Assembly (NCBI GenBank): GCA_963082975.1
Contig: OY720348.1
Coordinates: forward strand, 57,067,564-57,131,563
DNA: 64,000 nucleotides
Direction: 5' to 3'
From: Labia minor
Lineage: Eukaryota > Arthropoda > Insecta > Dermaptera > Spongiphoridae
Shown: in pieces, positions 44,960 through 58,092 of the stretch
Numbering within the stretch: the first letter of the stretch is position 1
Layout: each line of letters opens with the position of its first letter
Position numbers and translations under genes: made by a program
The notes under the pieces: model-generated
The model's input: only the letters and a program-made list of their open reading frames with translations
Database searches by the model: none
Told to the model about the DNA's origin: nothing

Positions 44960-45455
44960 AGGTGCCTGTAAGTATTTGTTGAGCGACATCTATTGGTGAA
45001 GATGAAAAATATCAATGCAAACAAACTAACATATCTATTAAATCCGATGGTTTTGACATTTCTCTGCATAAAATAACAGTTTTCCATTTAGTATTATTGA
45101 GTTATTCAGTGTATATAGACGCTAATCAAAGAACGCTCAAAATTTCATTTTCAACATTAATTAGAGTATTTTTAGTGTGTTTTTAAGATGTTTTAATCTG
45201 CTACCGAAGCGCATCAAACATTTTTAGAAACATATGGTGATGCTGCTCCGTCATATCCTAATTGTCGGGTTTGATTTAAAAGTTGTGATTTTGATGTCAA
45301 TGACAAAGAACGGCCTGGAGGAATAAAAAAGTTCGAGGATATTTAATTGCATGACTTATTAGACTAGAACCAAGCTCAGACTATCAAAGAACTTTCAGAC
45401 AGCTTAGCATTTGATGAATCAACTGTTGCGAGACGTATAATATTTGAGAAGAATT
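44960..45455 (+). pseudogene. mariner transposase N-terminal pseudogene
   Basis: A terminus-like start (ggtgcctgtaagtatttgtt) is followed by a frame with stops that still reads ATEAHQTFLETYGDAAPSYP, then FDVNDKERPGG and ELSDSLAFDESTVARR. This is the mariner N-terminal helix-turn-helix region (GDAAPS ... ERPGRPKK ... LAxxLxVxxSTVSRRL). Several stop codons and a cut-off at the next element make it dead. Confidence 0.75.
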
Positions 45456-45960
45456 TAAATCAAGGTTGCAATCGGGAAACGCCTGTTATCATGCAGTAAA
45501 GAGGCTTATCTCATCAAAATTATTATTAAAGGGAAATAAAATTAAAATATATAAAATAATTATTTTGTCTGTTGTATTATATGGGTGTGAGGCAGGGTCT
45601 ATGACCCCGGGAGATGAGAGTAGATTCAGAGTATTGGAGAATAGGATTCTTCCCAGCATTTATTGGCCAAAGAAAGATGAGGTCACAGGGAGACTGCATA
45701 ACGAGGAATTGCATGACCTCTTTATGCATCTAGAAATAGTTAGGGTTATAAAAGCGAACAGGCTGCGATAGGCAGGGCACGTGGCTAGAATAGGAGAGGA
45801 AAAAGTTATTGGTGGGGAGACCGATTGGAAAACGTCCGCTTGGAAGACCAAGGACGCGTAGGAAGGGACGTAAGAGAGATTGGACAAGGGCTCAGGATAG
45901 GGACACTTGGAGAAATGTTGTTGTTGCGGCCGAGAACTTTCGATATCGTTGAGCCATATA
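45456..45960 (+). mobile_element. non-LTR retrotransposon RT C-terminal remnant
   Basis: The 101-codon open stretch at 45466-45771 reads GNACYHAVKRLISSKLLLKG, then LYGCEAGSMTPGDESRFRVL, then NEELHDLF and VRVIKANRLR, the C-terminal part of a LINE reverse transcriptase. After a stop it continues as AGHVARIGEE. The tail ends in agatagatagata, a tetranucleotide 3' end as seen in other copies here. It abuts the mariner relic, so one inserted beside or into the other. Confidence 0.8.
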
Positions 45961-46795
45961 GATAGATAGATATAACATATACAATAATAAAATATATAAT
46001 TAATTTACTGATTAAATTAAAATATATTTTAAATAAGAACACAAAACGAAATGAATGTTTTATGTAATATACTGATTGAAACAAAATGGATAAAAACCTT
46101 TTACTACTACAGGGGGCGGAGGCGCTCTGATCAGCTAGTAATTAAATAAATTAAATATATTAATTGATTTAATTGTTTACAATCTAAAATAAACTTTAAA
46201 ATCCAACACTATATTATTATAAGGAATAAAGATAGGAATAATATATACATTGGTATGTGTCCAATTCTTTCATAATTTTTTCTGCTTTTAAAAGATTAAA
46301 GAATGATTGACCTAAATTACTTTATCTAATGAAAAATATATCCTTTAAAAACATTTATTAATTAAAAGTTCAAAACGATTTCTATTGTGATCAATATATA
46401 TATATATTACAATTATACTATGGTATAATATTAAAAAATATTGTTTGATATGGCAGAGATTACGAGGTATATGGTAGTCACATCATTTTTCATGAATAAG
46501 AGGAAAGGATATTTGTTAGGTTTGTTATATTGCATTTTTTGTTTTTATTTTTTGACAATTCTTAATAACACGATATTAGTACTTTTAAAATATTAACGTA
46601 TTTTGATGGCATATCAGTTAATCATGTTCATATATCAATAAAAATATATATATAATAATATTAATATTTATAATATTTAATTAATACACCCCGACCTCCA
46701 ATATCCACTTCAATCAAGTGTACATATTTTTTTTAGAATTATTTTAATAATATTTGTATATATATATAAAAATAAACTGGTAAATTTAATTATCT
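45961..46795. other. AT-rich DNA with a Helitron-end relic
   Basis: 46112-46138 (gggggcggaggcgctctgat, then cagctag) is a decayed copy of the Helitron-like 3' end at 38847-38902. The remainder is AT-rich with TA repeats and no gene. Confidence 0.45.
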
Positions 46796-47185
46796 TTTTA
46801 CCGACCGACGATAGTAAGGGAGGTATTGTTTTCACACCAAATTTCACATGTGGAGATTTTTACATATCTCCACGAATCATGCATTTTCTTAACAGAAAAA
46901 AGTATTTTTAGCATGATGTCTGTCCGTCCGTCCGTCCGTCCGTCCGTCCGTCCGTCCGTCCGTATAGATGTGTACAGCCTGAACGGCTCAACCGATTTTG
47001 ATGAAATTTGGTATATTTACTTAATGCATCAGTGGGATGAATTGATCAACTTTTGGTGCAAATCCGGAAACCGGAAGTGGTAGTATTAGCGATCGACGAT
47101 AGGAAGGGAAGGGTTATTTTCACACCAAATTTCACATGAGATTTTTTTATATATCACCACGAATCATGCACTTTGTGGTGGTTTT
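46796..47185 (+). repeat. family F repeat with CCGT microsatellite
   Basis: It starts taccgaccgacgatagtaag, contains a CCGT tetranucleotide array (46921-46964), and then aaccgattttgatgaaattt and aaaccggaagtgg. At 47088 a second start (tcgacgataggaagggaagg) repeats the first about 90 bp with divergence. This style of repeat is common in invertebrate genomes. Confidence 0.65.
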
Positions 47186-47766
47186 ATTCTCGAGAAAAAT
47201 CATCTTTATTAGTTTTTTTCTTAATTTAAAATTATATGACGTCATCCAGCCATTCATGACGTCACAGTCTGGTCTTACATATATATTATAAATAAAATAA
47301 AATTAAAAATATTTATGTTCTATCCATATCTGTTTTTTATTACATTAATAGATATATTAAAATTATTTGAAATTGTTTCTGTAGCTCGGTCGGTTCGGAC
47401 ATGGCCACAGGTCAACTTATTTTATAGAAAAACCAATTGCGAATCGAGCTTAGGTATTAGAAAATTGATAGATTGGATGATTGAAATGGATCGAGGTGGC
47501 TATGGATAAGAATGTTTGGAGAAATGTGGTTACTGCAGTAGCATTACAGAAATGTATTGATTTTATTAATTAATATCAATTGATATATCAAAGAAATAAT
47601 AGATTTTTTTAATTTTTTTAATGGTGTATCAACCGAAATGCACATAAAACAAATTTGTCAATAAACTTCACCAAGTGTTTAATTAAAAATTATTTTTATA
47701 TTAATTATGTTTAATTTGAGTTTATATAAGAAATAAATCTATTAATTTTTATAACTAAATTTATTT
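47186..47766. other. mixed relics, AT-rich
   Basis: 47190-47330 carries family C interior text (gaaaaatcatctttattagt, tatgacgtcatcc). 47378-47460 has a tRNA-like phrase (tgtagctcggtcggttcgga) but no complete fold. 47500-47540 is a scrap of LINE tail (ggagaaatgtggttactgca). AATAAA on the minus strand at 47760-47765 may serve the exon that follows. Confidence 0.4.
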
Positions 47767-47846
47767 ACATTCCTAGTGAAAGTTTTCAAAAAATAGAAGT
47801 TAAATTTCATATTTCGAGAGACTGGAATATTTAGAGGATGTATTAA

Positions 47847-48172
47847 CTATTGGATGAAATTCACCATTTGCGTTGTTTTGAATTCTCTCTCCAGGGCATA
47901 TGTTTTGTCTGTCCAACGAGACGGTAATTTCTCCCTGATAGACGGTGCATTAAACGCCACTGCACTGTGTGATGAATTGCATCCCTGACACAACAGGGAA
48001 TTCCTTAGCTTCTTGTATAGAGGACATGGACGTAAATACATCCGAGTGTGGCAGGGGTTGCATCCCTTCCTGACCACAACCTCTTTAGTGGAAGAAAAAT
48101 TCTCAACAACGACCACATTTGCTGGTTTAAGTGGTTGAAAGGGCTGTTTCGGGTTTATGACTTTGATTGTGC
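47847..48172 (-). CDS. possible terminal coding exon, Cys-rich C-terminus
   Basis: Read on the minus strand, CTTTGTAG ends at 48173 and looks like a splice acceptor. From 48172 the frame (two bases then 107 codons) is open to a TAG at 47847-47849. The sequence is less AT-rich than its surroundings and has balanced amino-acid use. It encodes five cysteines arranged C-X2-C-X8-C-X11-C-X2-C (motifs CNPC and CQGC) and a basic stretch. AATAAA (47765-47760) follows the stop by about 80 nt, which suits a gene end. No upstream exon could be identified, so the gene would extend to higher coordinates. I do not recognise the family. It could also be an old transposon fragment. Confidence 0.4.
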
Positions 48173-48402
48173 CTACAAAGAGTAATGAGTTATCACTGTA
48201 TTTAAGCCAAAAAACTTAAAAAAAGAGCAAACATCAAGTAATAAAATTTTCTTTCTTTCCTGCAACCCACTGAATATTGATTATATTAATTTGATTAAAA
48301 AGCTAGTTTACAGTTTATCAATTTTATAAATTATTTTTTCTCTATAAACCTTATATCATTTTCTTCAAAGCATATATGTATATATAACGTACCTATATAG
48401 TA
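48173..48402. other. AT-rich DNA upstream of possible exon
   Basis: No further exon recognised on the minus strand here. Confidence 0.4.
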
Positions 48403-48885
48403 TATCTTATCTTATTATACTAGCAAATATTTTATATATATATTTATATGCATATATATTTGTATTTTTGAAATATTAAACCACTCTAAGAATTTTTTTT
48501 AAATTCACATAATAGATAATTTTTATAAAGGAAAATCAATCTGTATTGGTTTCAGTCTCGGGAAAAATCATTTTTATTAGTTTTTTCTTAATTGAAAATA
48601 GGAAATTTAAATGACGTCAGCAACTACATCAGACAGCGGTTCCTTAAATACAAAATATTATAAATAAAATAAAATTAAAAATATTTATGTTGCATTCATA
48701 TCTGTCTTTCAGTGCATTAATACGTATGTTTAAGGGTTGTATGTTTTATGACTATTTTTTTTAATTTATGTTCTTTTAAATTATTTAAACAGCGGCTCGG
48801 TGAACCAGATAATAATATTACCAGCCAAACCCGATAATAAGGGATAATTTTTTTTAATGACCGAGTAACCAGCTAACTATATTAA
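48403..48885 (+). repeat. family C repeat, copy 3
   Basis: It starts TATCTTATCTTATTATACTA and contains aaatcaatctgtattggttt, aaatgacgtcagcaactaca and catatctgtctttcagtgca. The right end (agcggctcggtgaaccagat) has only half of the hairpin. Confidence 0.8.
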
Positions 48886-49156
48886 ATATATATTGTTCGT
48901 TATCTTTAAAAATAATAAAACATAAGTCCTGAAGAAGGTCCTAACACGAAACCGAATCGTGTCACATTGGTTAAAAATGAAATTAGAGTTTGATTTTTAA
49001 ATCATGTGAATTTATACTGGCTAACCGCATAGTACTAATCCATTATAAAATTAAAAATTTCTCAGTCGAATTTAACTGATAAGTGAACAGGTTTTACCAG
49101 TCTAAAAGAACACAACAAAAAAGAAGGCTGTAAAGTTTAAATACAATAATAATATA
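48886..49156. other. short unexplained segment
   Basis: 48925-48965 contains ACACGA and TCGTGT around AACCGAA, a 6-bp hairpin preceded by CTGAAGAAGG. Similar phrases occur in several retroelement ends. Not assigned. Confidence 0.3.
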
Positions 49157-49368
49157 CACGGTGTCTCAAAAAAATGTTTTGAGATGATTGTTTCCTTAGC
49201 CGTTTGTCGTAGAGATTTCTGTGGGGACCAGATGAGGGCTTCCTGCACCTGCTCATCTCTTCCAGGGTTGGTGGATGTCCGTGGTCGTTATGTACATACG
49301 GCTTTATGTTCATAAATAATGTTTTTATATTCATTCAAAGTGATAGTACATTTTTTTGAGACATCCTG
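49157..49368. mobile_element. Tc1/mariner-type MITE, 212 bp
   Basis: Inverted ends CACGGTGTCTCAAAAAAATG and CATTTTTTTGAGACATCCTG are flanked by TA on both sides. The short minus-strand frame (reading LEEMSRCRKPSSGPHRNLYD) appears to be transposase-derived but lacks a catalytic core. Confidence 0.8.
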
Positions 49369-49400
49369 TATAATTAAATAAATATCATAATTAAAAAAAT

Positions 49401-50138
<738 letters not shown>

Positions 50139-52240
50139 AGACTTTAATGTTATAAATATATTCATAAATTCATAAATTTTCATTAACTGTTTTTTTTTAA
50201 ATATTTTTTTTTTTTTCAATAAACTTTTCAAATTTTAATTTTTCGACTGTACACCTAACAAGTAAGAGACTGAATTAACTAGTAAATTATTTTTCCACTT
50301 CTTGATTCAAAAACCTTCAGTTTCGTGAGTTGGGTGTTAATTGTAATTGAAGATATATATCAGAAAAGTGAGAGCGGATGAAAATTGAACTCGATTGTTA
50401 AAATGGTATCTTTTTTAATAAATTAATGGAGGACGGTGACTTCGCTTCTGTTTTTGAAAATATAAAACATTTCTCTCTGTGAGTATAAATATAAACCTGT
50501 TACATTAAAGAGTTTATTTATTTAACCATTATATATCTGACTTTTTAATCCTTTATGTAAATGTGGGACAAAAAGATGCGACAATTAAGAAACCAACCTT
50601 TGAAAAAAATAAAAATAATCTTTTTAAGAAGCTGGGCCATTTATCTGGGAGAAATTGTTGAGTACAAAAGAGAGAACGGGGATCATTTTAAAGCGACTTG
50701 GGGATGCCAGACGCCAGGGCGCTAATCATTAAGCAAAACGACTATATTTTGAAAACAAATGTTCTTTGTCACAAAAGTAGATTTTGTTTTTTAACTAATA
50801 GAAAACAATAAACGCATGTTTATTTATACTTTGCTTTCAAAATTTGTTAAAAAAAAATATTTTCTCCGAATAAATGAAAGTTTAATTAAAGAAGAGAGAG
50901 AAAAAAAAAACAATTTAATTTTCACCTCAATTTTATAGTAAATTTTTAATTTTCTTTTTTTTTTTAGTTAAAATGTTATTGCTTTTAGTAAACTATTTTA
51001 TAATTAAAAAAAAAAAAAAAAGAATAAACATTGAAAAGAGAATATGAAATTATATATACCATAATATCATTATTATTGATATAATCCTTGTCTCCACAAG
51101 TTAAATTGCCAAATAGAGGATATAAAACTTTTAATTAGTTTTACTCTCCTTTTCTTGTTAGAAGTTCTAAAAAAGTATTTGTGAAATTTCGTTTTTATCT
51201 CTTTTCAATATCATGTAAAGTGACTTAAATAAATGAGTAAGGTTTAAATTATTGCCAACAAACTACAGAAATTATTGAGTTTTTTTTGTTTTTTTTCAAA
51301 GAAAAAAAAAACGTATTATTTGTGTAGATTTGACATAGAGATCAATATTATTTTATTTTTTTATAAAGTAACTTTACTTTTATATAATGGCTTTATAAAT
51401 ATTTATATTTCTAGAAATTTAAATAGCAGTAAATTTAAGTAAAAATCACATAAGTATTCTATGTCTGAATTAATCTAGCTGGGGTCTATAAGATGAAGTC
51501 CACCCAGTCCCCCCAACCATGAAGGTCAAATTAAGAAAACTCCTTAAAATAAAAAGTAGTACCTTCACACAAGAAGATCAAGATAGAGCTTGAGAGGATT
51601 AATTCAGTTTAAGCGGCAACCGTCTTAATAGGTGTATAAAAGTCAGAGATAAATTAAATAAGTTTATAAATAATTATAATTTTTATTTAATTTAAAAGAA
51701 AGTTAAAAAAAAACATCAAGAAGAATATGTTTGCATAACCATCAGGGAGACAAAATTTCTATTAACAAAATCATGGATTGAAAAATAGATTGAACGGTTA
51801 TGCAAAAACCAAATTTTCTATTTAAATTTACTTGTTTCTTTAAAATTATTTATTAATTAGTTTATTAAAAGTTCATCTTATTTACATTTATATTATTATT
51901 GATATTTAAGGTGTGTCGGCATCCATGGCCATTAACACCATTCTGTAGGTATTGTTTTAAAGAAAATTTGCCAAAGATAGCATCATATGGTTGGTTATCC
52001 ATCAGATTTATCTGTCATTAGTAGATATGTAAATTATAAAATAAATAAATAAATATTAGTTAAACTATTAAAGTGGCTGTAATGGGGCTCCCAGGGCTTA
52101 AAAATAAAATAAATAAATTTAAATTAAGGCATATTCTGTCTCCAGTTGTCAATCAGCAACATCAGACAAATATTCTGGACTAATAGTTTCCCAACAACAA
52201 ATGACGCTGAGATTAAAGTTATTGGTGGGACTGTAAACTA
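50139..52240. other. AT-rich non-coding DNA
   Basis: No gene or recognisable element. Poly-T and poly-A tracts are common. 50620-50740 and 51490-51640 are slightly GC-richer without coding character. Confidence 0.5.
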
Positions 52241-52752
52241 AGGTTGGGAAAGATGTATGTGTGTGTGTGTGAATGTAGACAAGATTACGCAAAAACGGTT
52301 GGAGCTAGAATAATGAAATTTGGTTTACGGGCATTATTCAAAATTCGTTGTTTTCTATCAACTTTTGAGAAATGTAGCTCTTTCGGAAGAGGGTCGTTAC
52401 CTACCACGTTTTCATTTTTTTCCCCTCTAAAGTGACCGTAAAAATAAAGATATATGTTTGATAGTTTATCACATGATTAAAAATTGTATAAAACTGCTAT
52501 ATATAGAATTTCAGCTTGATTGAATCGCTAAAAGTATCGGAATTAATTTTTTAACTCTGCAATTCACGCGCACGTGACTTGGTGCCATCAACAAAGACGC
52601 GCTGGTTTAATAAATATTATTTAAAAATTTTAATTTATAATTTATAATTAATTAAAGTTATAATTTATAATTAATTAAAGTTAATTTAAATATAATATAT
52701 GTTATTTAATTCAATTCAAATTTGCGAGATAGTCGAATGGGGACACTCCAGA
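52241..52752 (-). repeat. family A repeat, copy 5
   Basis: Inverted copy, from the TG microsatellite (52255-52271) and gattacgcaaaaacggttgg to gcgagatagtcgaatgggga. The extreme outer end beyond the microsatellite is missing. Confidence 0.8.
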
Positions 52753-53680
52753 TTTTTTCTATACTTTTTATAAATAGGGATATTATTCTATGTTCTCATC
52801 AAAAATATGTATAAGAAAGTGGTAGATTTTTTATTATATTAAAAATATTAAGATTATTAAGATTATGTAATTGTGTAGAAACATTAAGGGTTGGCTGGAG
52901 GAATATGGTTGCTGCAAATAACAACTTTCAAGTTCATTAGCGTCACAGAGAAAGAATTTAGAATTTTTCAATTTCTAATTTCCTTCTTCTGTACCCATTT
53001 TAGATTACTATTTGATGTTTATTATACTACAATAATATAGTAATATATTTAAAAATACATTAAAATAGGTAATATGAAATAATATTTATAAAATATAATT
53101 AATATCAAGTAATTCAAAATTTAAAAATAATAAGTAATGTAAGACAAATTTTATTCTTCATTTTTTTCAAAATTATTTAGTAACTAATTCTTATTAATTT
53201 TTAATGTTTGAATTGCCTATTTAAATGTCTTTCTTCCAATTTGTTCTTTGTTTGCCAATAATAATATTAATTGCATTATATGAAACTACAAAACAAAATG
53301 ATTTATTTTATTACGAGTAAGAAGAGAGCTTCACGTCAAAGAGATTCTAAAAGAAATTAAGAATAATAACCATAGAACAAAGTGAAGGGTGCTTTAAAGA
53401 ATTAGATAAGAAACTCACCATCGCAACCTGCTAAAATTTACAAGGGACAAGGGTGGATGTTGCCCGGCATTTTAATGCCATTCGCTGACCTAAATAAAAT
53501 AACCTGAAAAGACATCCCTCTTTATACATAATCCGATTGTTTAAGTGAATGAATACTTAATTAAATGGAATTATAGAAATGAATTCCAGCAAAAAAAAAA
53601 ACTAATTTATATAATTACTCCAATTAAGGAGAAAATAAGAATTGAATTTTTAAGTTCGCATTTAAAACTTCAATTTGAAC
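52753..53680. other. AT-rich non-coding DNA
   Basis: 52895-52955 is a scrap of LINE tail (ggaggaatatggttgctgca). 53330-53520 is slightly less AT-rich. No gene recognised. Confidence 0.45.
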
Positions 53681-54711
53681 ATCTAAACCATAGGTTCCCA
53701 AACTTTCTTGTGTCGTAGACCCCTTGCCATGTTTTTCGGTTTTGAGTAGACTTCCTACTTAACCTGAAATTGATTTTTTGTAAAAAAAACTACCTTTTTT
53801 TAGACCCATATTGAATTGAATTATCTAAACCATAGGTTCCCAAACTTTCTTGTGTCGTAGACCCCTTGCCATGTTTTTCGATTTTGAGTAGACTTCCTAC
53901 TTAACCTGAAATTGATTTTTTGTTAAAAAAAAACTACCTTTTTTTAGACCCATATTGAATTGAATTATCTAAACCATAGGTTCCCAAACTTTCTTGTGTC
54001 GTAGATCCCTTGCCATGTTTTTCGGTTTTGAGTAGACTTCCTACTTAACCTGAAATTGATTTTTTGTAAAAAAAACTACCTTTTTTTAGACCCATATTGA
54101 ATTGAATTATCTAAACCATAGGATCCCAAACTTTCTTGTGTCGTAGACCCCTTGCCATGTTTTTCGATTTTGAGTAGACTTCCTACTTAACCTGAAATTG
54201 ATTTTTTGTTAAAAAAAACTACCTTTTTTTAGACCCATATTGAATTGAATTATCTAAACCATAGGTTCCCAAACTTTCTTGTGTCGTAGACCCCTTGCCA
54301 TGTTTTTCGGTTTTGAGTAGACTTCCTACTTAACCTGAAATTGATTTTTTGTAAAAAAAACTACCTTTTTTTAGACCCATATTGAATTGAATTATCTAAA
54401 CCATAGGTTCCCAAACTTTCTTGTGTCGTAGACCCCTTGCCATGTTTTTCGGTTTTGAGTAGACTTCCTACTTAACCTCAAATTGATATTTTGTAAAAAA
54501 AACTTTACCTTTTTTTAGACCCATATTGAATTGAATTATAAGAGTAGTAATAAGTATAATGTAAGTAAATAGGCTTGAGATCCACTATCGTAGACCCCCA
54601 TTTTCATTTCATGGACCCCAAAATTTTTTATTCGCTGACGTAGACCCCTTGTATGTTGCTATAGACCCCTGGAGGTCGATATAGACCACTTTGGGAATCA
54701 TTGATCTAAAT
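53681..54711. mobile_element. hAT-like element with six-fold internal array
   Basis: The outermost ends are CATAGGTTCCCAAACTTTC (53689) and the inverted GAAT-type end TTTGGGAATCATTG (to 54703). The flanks ATCTAAAC and ATCTAAAT are a 7/8-matching duplication. The left 142-144 bp, including the flanking ATCTAAAC itself, is tandemly repeated six times (starts 53681, 53823, 53967, 54109, 54252, 54394). The units are nearly identical. The right part repeats GTAGACCCC motifs. No transposase is present. Confidence 0.85.
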
Positions 54712-55150
54712 CTATCGCGTTACTCAACTTATAATTTCATGTCCACATCAATCACATTCCTAGGGCCATTCCTATCCTGAACCACTTTTTTCTCTAATGC
54801 CTAATATCAATCTTTTTTGGCCTACCGTTCCTAATAAACCAAATTTTTCATAGTCTTTTCTCATCCGTTAGATTCAAATATGTTATCTCAACTCTATAAA
54901 AGTCACTACCAATGTTATGTTAGAGCATGCATAGAGATCATGTCATTTCTATCATCTCCAGCAATAACATTCCTCCGACCATTCCTATCCTGAACCACTT
55001 TTCCCTCTAATTCCTCATATCAACCATTTTTAGCCTACCCACTCATCGTTCCTAATAAAGCAAATTCTTCATAGTCTTTTCTCATTCATTAGATTCTCTA
55101 TAAAAGTCACTACCAATTTTATGTTAGAAGATGCACAGAGATCATGTCAT
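54712..55150 (-). repeat. duplicated LINE-tail relic
   Basis: Two diverged direct copies about 215 bp apart share cctatcctgaaccacttttt, catagtcttttctcat and aaaagtcactaccaatttta. The text resembles the inverted LINE tails elsewhere (cctatcctgagcc). Confidence 0.6.
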
Positions 55151-55962
55151 TCCTGTTATTCTACTAGAATTTTCTCTTTTTTCTGTTTATATAAATTCTA
55201 CTAAAAACCAATCCTATATTTATTTATAATTTTATATCAATGAAAATAAATATTTTTCTCAACTATATATTTGGTTTTCTGTTATATAGTTAGGAGTAGA
55301 ACGACTCTCGAATGATATAATCATTCCGAGAACATAGAAAGTTGGTAGGAAAACTCCTATAAAATTAAAATGTAAAATAAGCAAAAAACAAAAAAAAAAA
55401 AAATACAAAAAACAAACAAACAAACATAATAACTAACAACCGGCTTTTCATACGAATTATTGTCAGAAAAGAGAAACAAAAGCATTATTATTGTTCTTCC
55501 AGTCACAAGAGAATAGTAAATTTTTGTTAACTCTATACAATGATAAAGTGTACATTAATGTAGCAAGATCATTAAAGACATTGAATCATAATTTAATAAC
55601 TATTATAGTATATAAATTTAATAAATCCATAAAGAATGATTAATGAGTTTTGAAATATAAACCACTAAAATTATTTAATCTATAAATCGCTTTTGTTAGA
55701 GCAGAAAAATTGACTTACAATTACTCAATTTTTTTTTTGTACATAATCCATCTTTATAGCAGCCACACGCTTCTATTAAAATTAAACTATTTCAATCATT
55801 TCGTGTCTTAATTAATTCATGATTTATTTTCTAGAAGAAGAATATTTGCTTCCATATTCTTGACTTTACTATTAGGACAAGTTACAATAAACGTTAAAAT
55901 GAATGGATCATCAACTTAGTTTTTGAAGCACAATGACCCATTTTTAAATTATTCCTAATAAG
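55151..55962. other. AT-rich non-coding DNA
   Basis: No feature recognised. Confidence 0.5.
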
Positions 55963-56399
55963 CTGGAGTGTCTCCACTCGAATATCCCGCAATTTGAATT
56001 GGATTAAATAACATATATTATATTTAAATTAAATTTAATTAATTAAATTATAAATTAAAATTAATAAATAATATTTATTAAACCAGCGCGTGTTTGGCTC
56101 TTTGTTGATGGCACCACATCACGCGCTGGCGCGTGATTTGCAGTCGTGTAAAAAATTAATTTCGGTACTTTCAACAATTCAATCAAGCTGAAATTCCATA
56201 TATATCGGTTTTATACAATTTTTAATCATGTGAAAAACTATCAAACATATATCTTTATTTTTACGGTCAGTTTAGAGGGAAAAAAATCAAAACGTGGTAG
56301 GTAATGATAGAAACCTTCAAATTTTGTATAATGCCCGTGTACCAAATTTCATTATTGTAGCTCAAACCGTTTTTGCATAAAGATTAGACAAGATGTCTA

Positions 56400-56439
<40 letters not shown>

Positions 56440-56545
56440 GACAGACATTTTTCTCAACCTTAGTGAAAATGACTCATGGACCTTCAAAACGTATAAAAAC
56501 ATCAAAATCTCGACATCTAAAATTTTCTGGCGAGATAGTAAAAAT
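55963..56545 (+). repeat. family A repeat, copy 6
   Basis: It runs from CTGGAGTGTCTCCACTCGAA to TGGCGAGATAGTAAAAA, with a CA repeat near 56406-56434 at the usual place. It carries one central block (ctggcgcgtgatttgcagtc). Confidence 0.85.
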
Positions 56546-56967
56546 ATTTTAAAAATGAATTTTCTAGTTTTTATGTATATTAGTACATATTATATAACAA
56601 ATGTCAAGGAAATCCATACAAATTTCATCACCGTAACAATAAATATCAATTGAACTACTTCCATTTCTTAATATTGATTTTAATTTGATTTAAGTTTTGA
56701 TCTTTCCTTTTGAATGTCAACACTCGATGGTTTGTTCCATTCTCTTTGCTCCAAGCCCTTTCAATTTTCTAATTAATCCACTAATCTGTGTAAAGCTCAG
56801 GATAGGGAGGGGTAAGTTCACCAACCTAGTCAAGTTAACTTGACATGGTGTTATTTGATTCAATAATATATTCTGATAGCATTGGGGTCGATACCTCAAA
56901 GAAAATCTCACCCCTATAACGCTACTGACCTCCCTCTTTTTTCTTCTCAATGTCAAAAGGTTAGCAT

Positions 56968-57004
<37 letters not shown>

Positions 57005-57564
57005 TGTATATTTAAATTCAGTCCATTTCCGAGATTTTGTCAAAATTAATCTTCATTATATCAATAATTCGTTGTGGTAGTTTGAGAAATCGATATAAAA
57101 ATAGAAAATAGAAAAATTAAAAAAAAAACTTTAAAATCATCAATTAAAAGGGTTGTTTGATAGGTTAGTGAAATTTTCAATTTCCAAGAATTGAAATTCA
57201 TTTCGTGTGCTCATCAACCATTTGACTACCATTATATTCTCTCAAGTTAGAGATCTACGACTGTTTCCTGTTATCATATCTTAAGAAATTGCTTGAAGGT
57301 AACATGAGGAGGTTATCTGCTTTCAATGATTCATCTAACACAAACTAAATTATGCAATCTTCTCGAAATTTGGAAGATAGAAGTTGACAGTATTGTAAGT
57401 TACTACTCTGAAAATTTCAAAAGTTACTAACTTAACAATTCTTCGATACTATATTATGTAACCTATATATTGATAAATTAAATTAAACCTAAAAAATAAC
57501 AGAATAATAAATTAATGAGACCGTTTTAATTGTATATATTGATACATATATTATATAAATTTAT
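56546..57564. other. AT-rich DNA with possible transposon end
   Basis: 56770-56945 is less AT-rich; acccctataacgctactgac looks like the terminus of a hAT-like repeat but no partner end was found. A TA repeat lies at about 56970-57002. Confidence 0.4.
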
Positions 57565-58092
57565 CTTATCTTATTATACTAGCAAAAATTGTACATATAT
57601 AATATATTTGTATTTTTGAAACATTAAACAACTCGAAGAATTATTTTGAAATTCACACCATAGATAATATTTATAAAGAAAATTCGATCTGTATTGGTTT
57701 CAGCCTCGGAAAAAATCGTCTTTGTTAGTTTTATCTTAATTTAAAATAGGAATTTTAATAATAAAAAAATGGCGCCGGGCAGCGCATACAAAATATTAAT
57801 AATAAAATAAAATTAAAAAGATTTTTATTTTAATAATATTTTGAAATCAAATTATGAAATATATATTATGTTATATCCATAGGCCATACTTTTCAGTGCA
57901 TTAATACGTACATTTAAGGGCTGTATGTTTTATGATTTTTTTTTAATTTATGTTTTTTTAAATTATTTGAAATTGTTTCATATATTTTGTCGTTTATTTA
58001 TTTTAAATAATAATCTTAATCTTAAATATCCATAGATCATAAGGAATAATTGTTTTCAAGTACCGAGCCGTGGCTCGGTGAACCAGGTACTT
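57565..58092 (+). repeat. family C repeat, copy 4, intact hairpin end
   Basis: It starts TATCTTATTATACTAGCAAA (after a short repeat) and ends with ACCGAGCCGTGGCTCGGT followed by GAACCAGGTACTTAA. The terminal hairpin is perfect (ACCGAGC-CGTG-GCTCGGT). It contains no frame. The hairpin near the 3' end and the lack of inverted ends recall Helitron or Helentron-like elements. Confidence 0.8.

Noticed and set aside
47378-47460. Possible tRNA
   Set aside because: A-box-like text is present but no cloverleaf or proper B box can be drawn.
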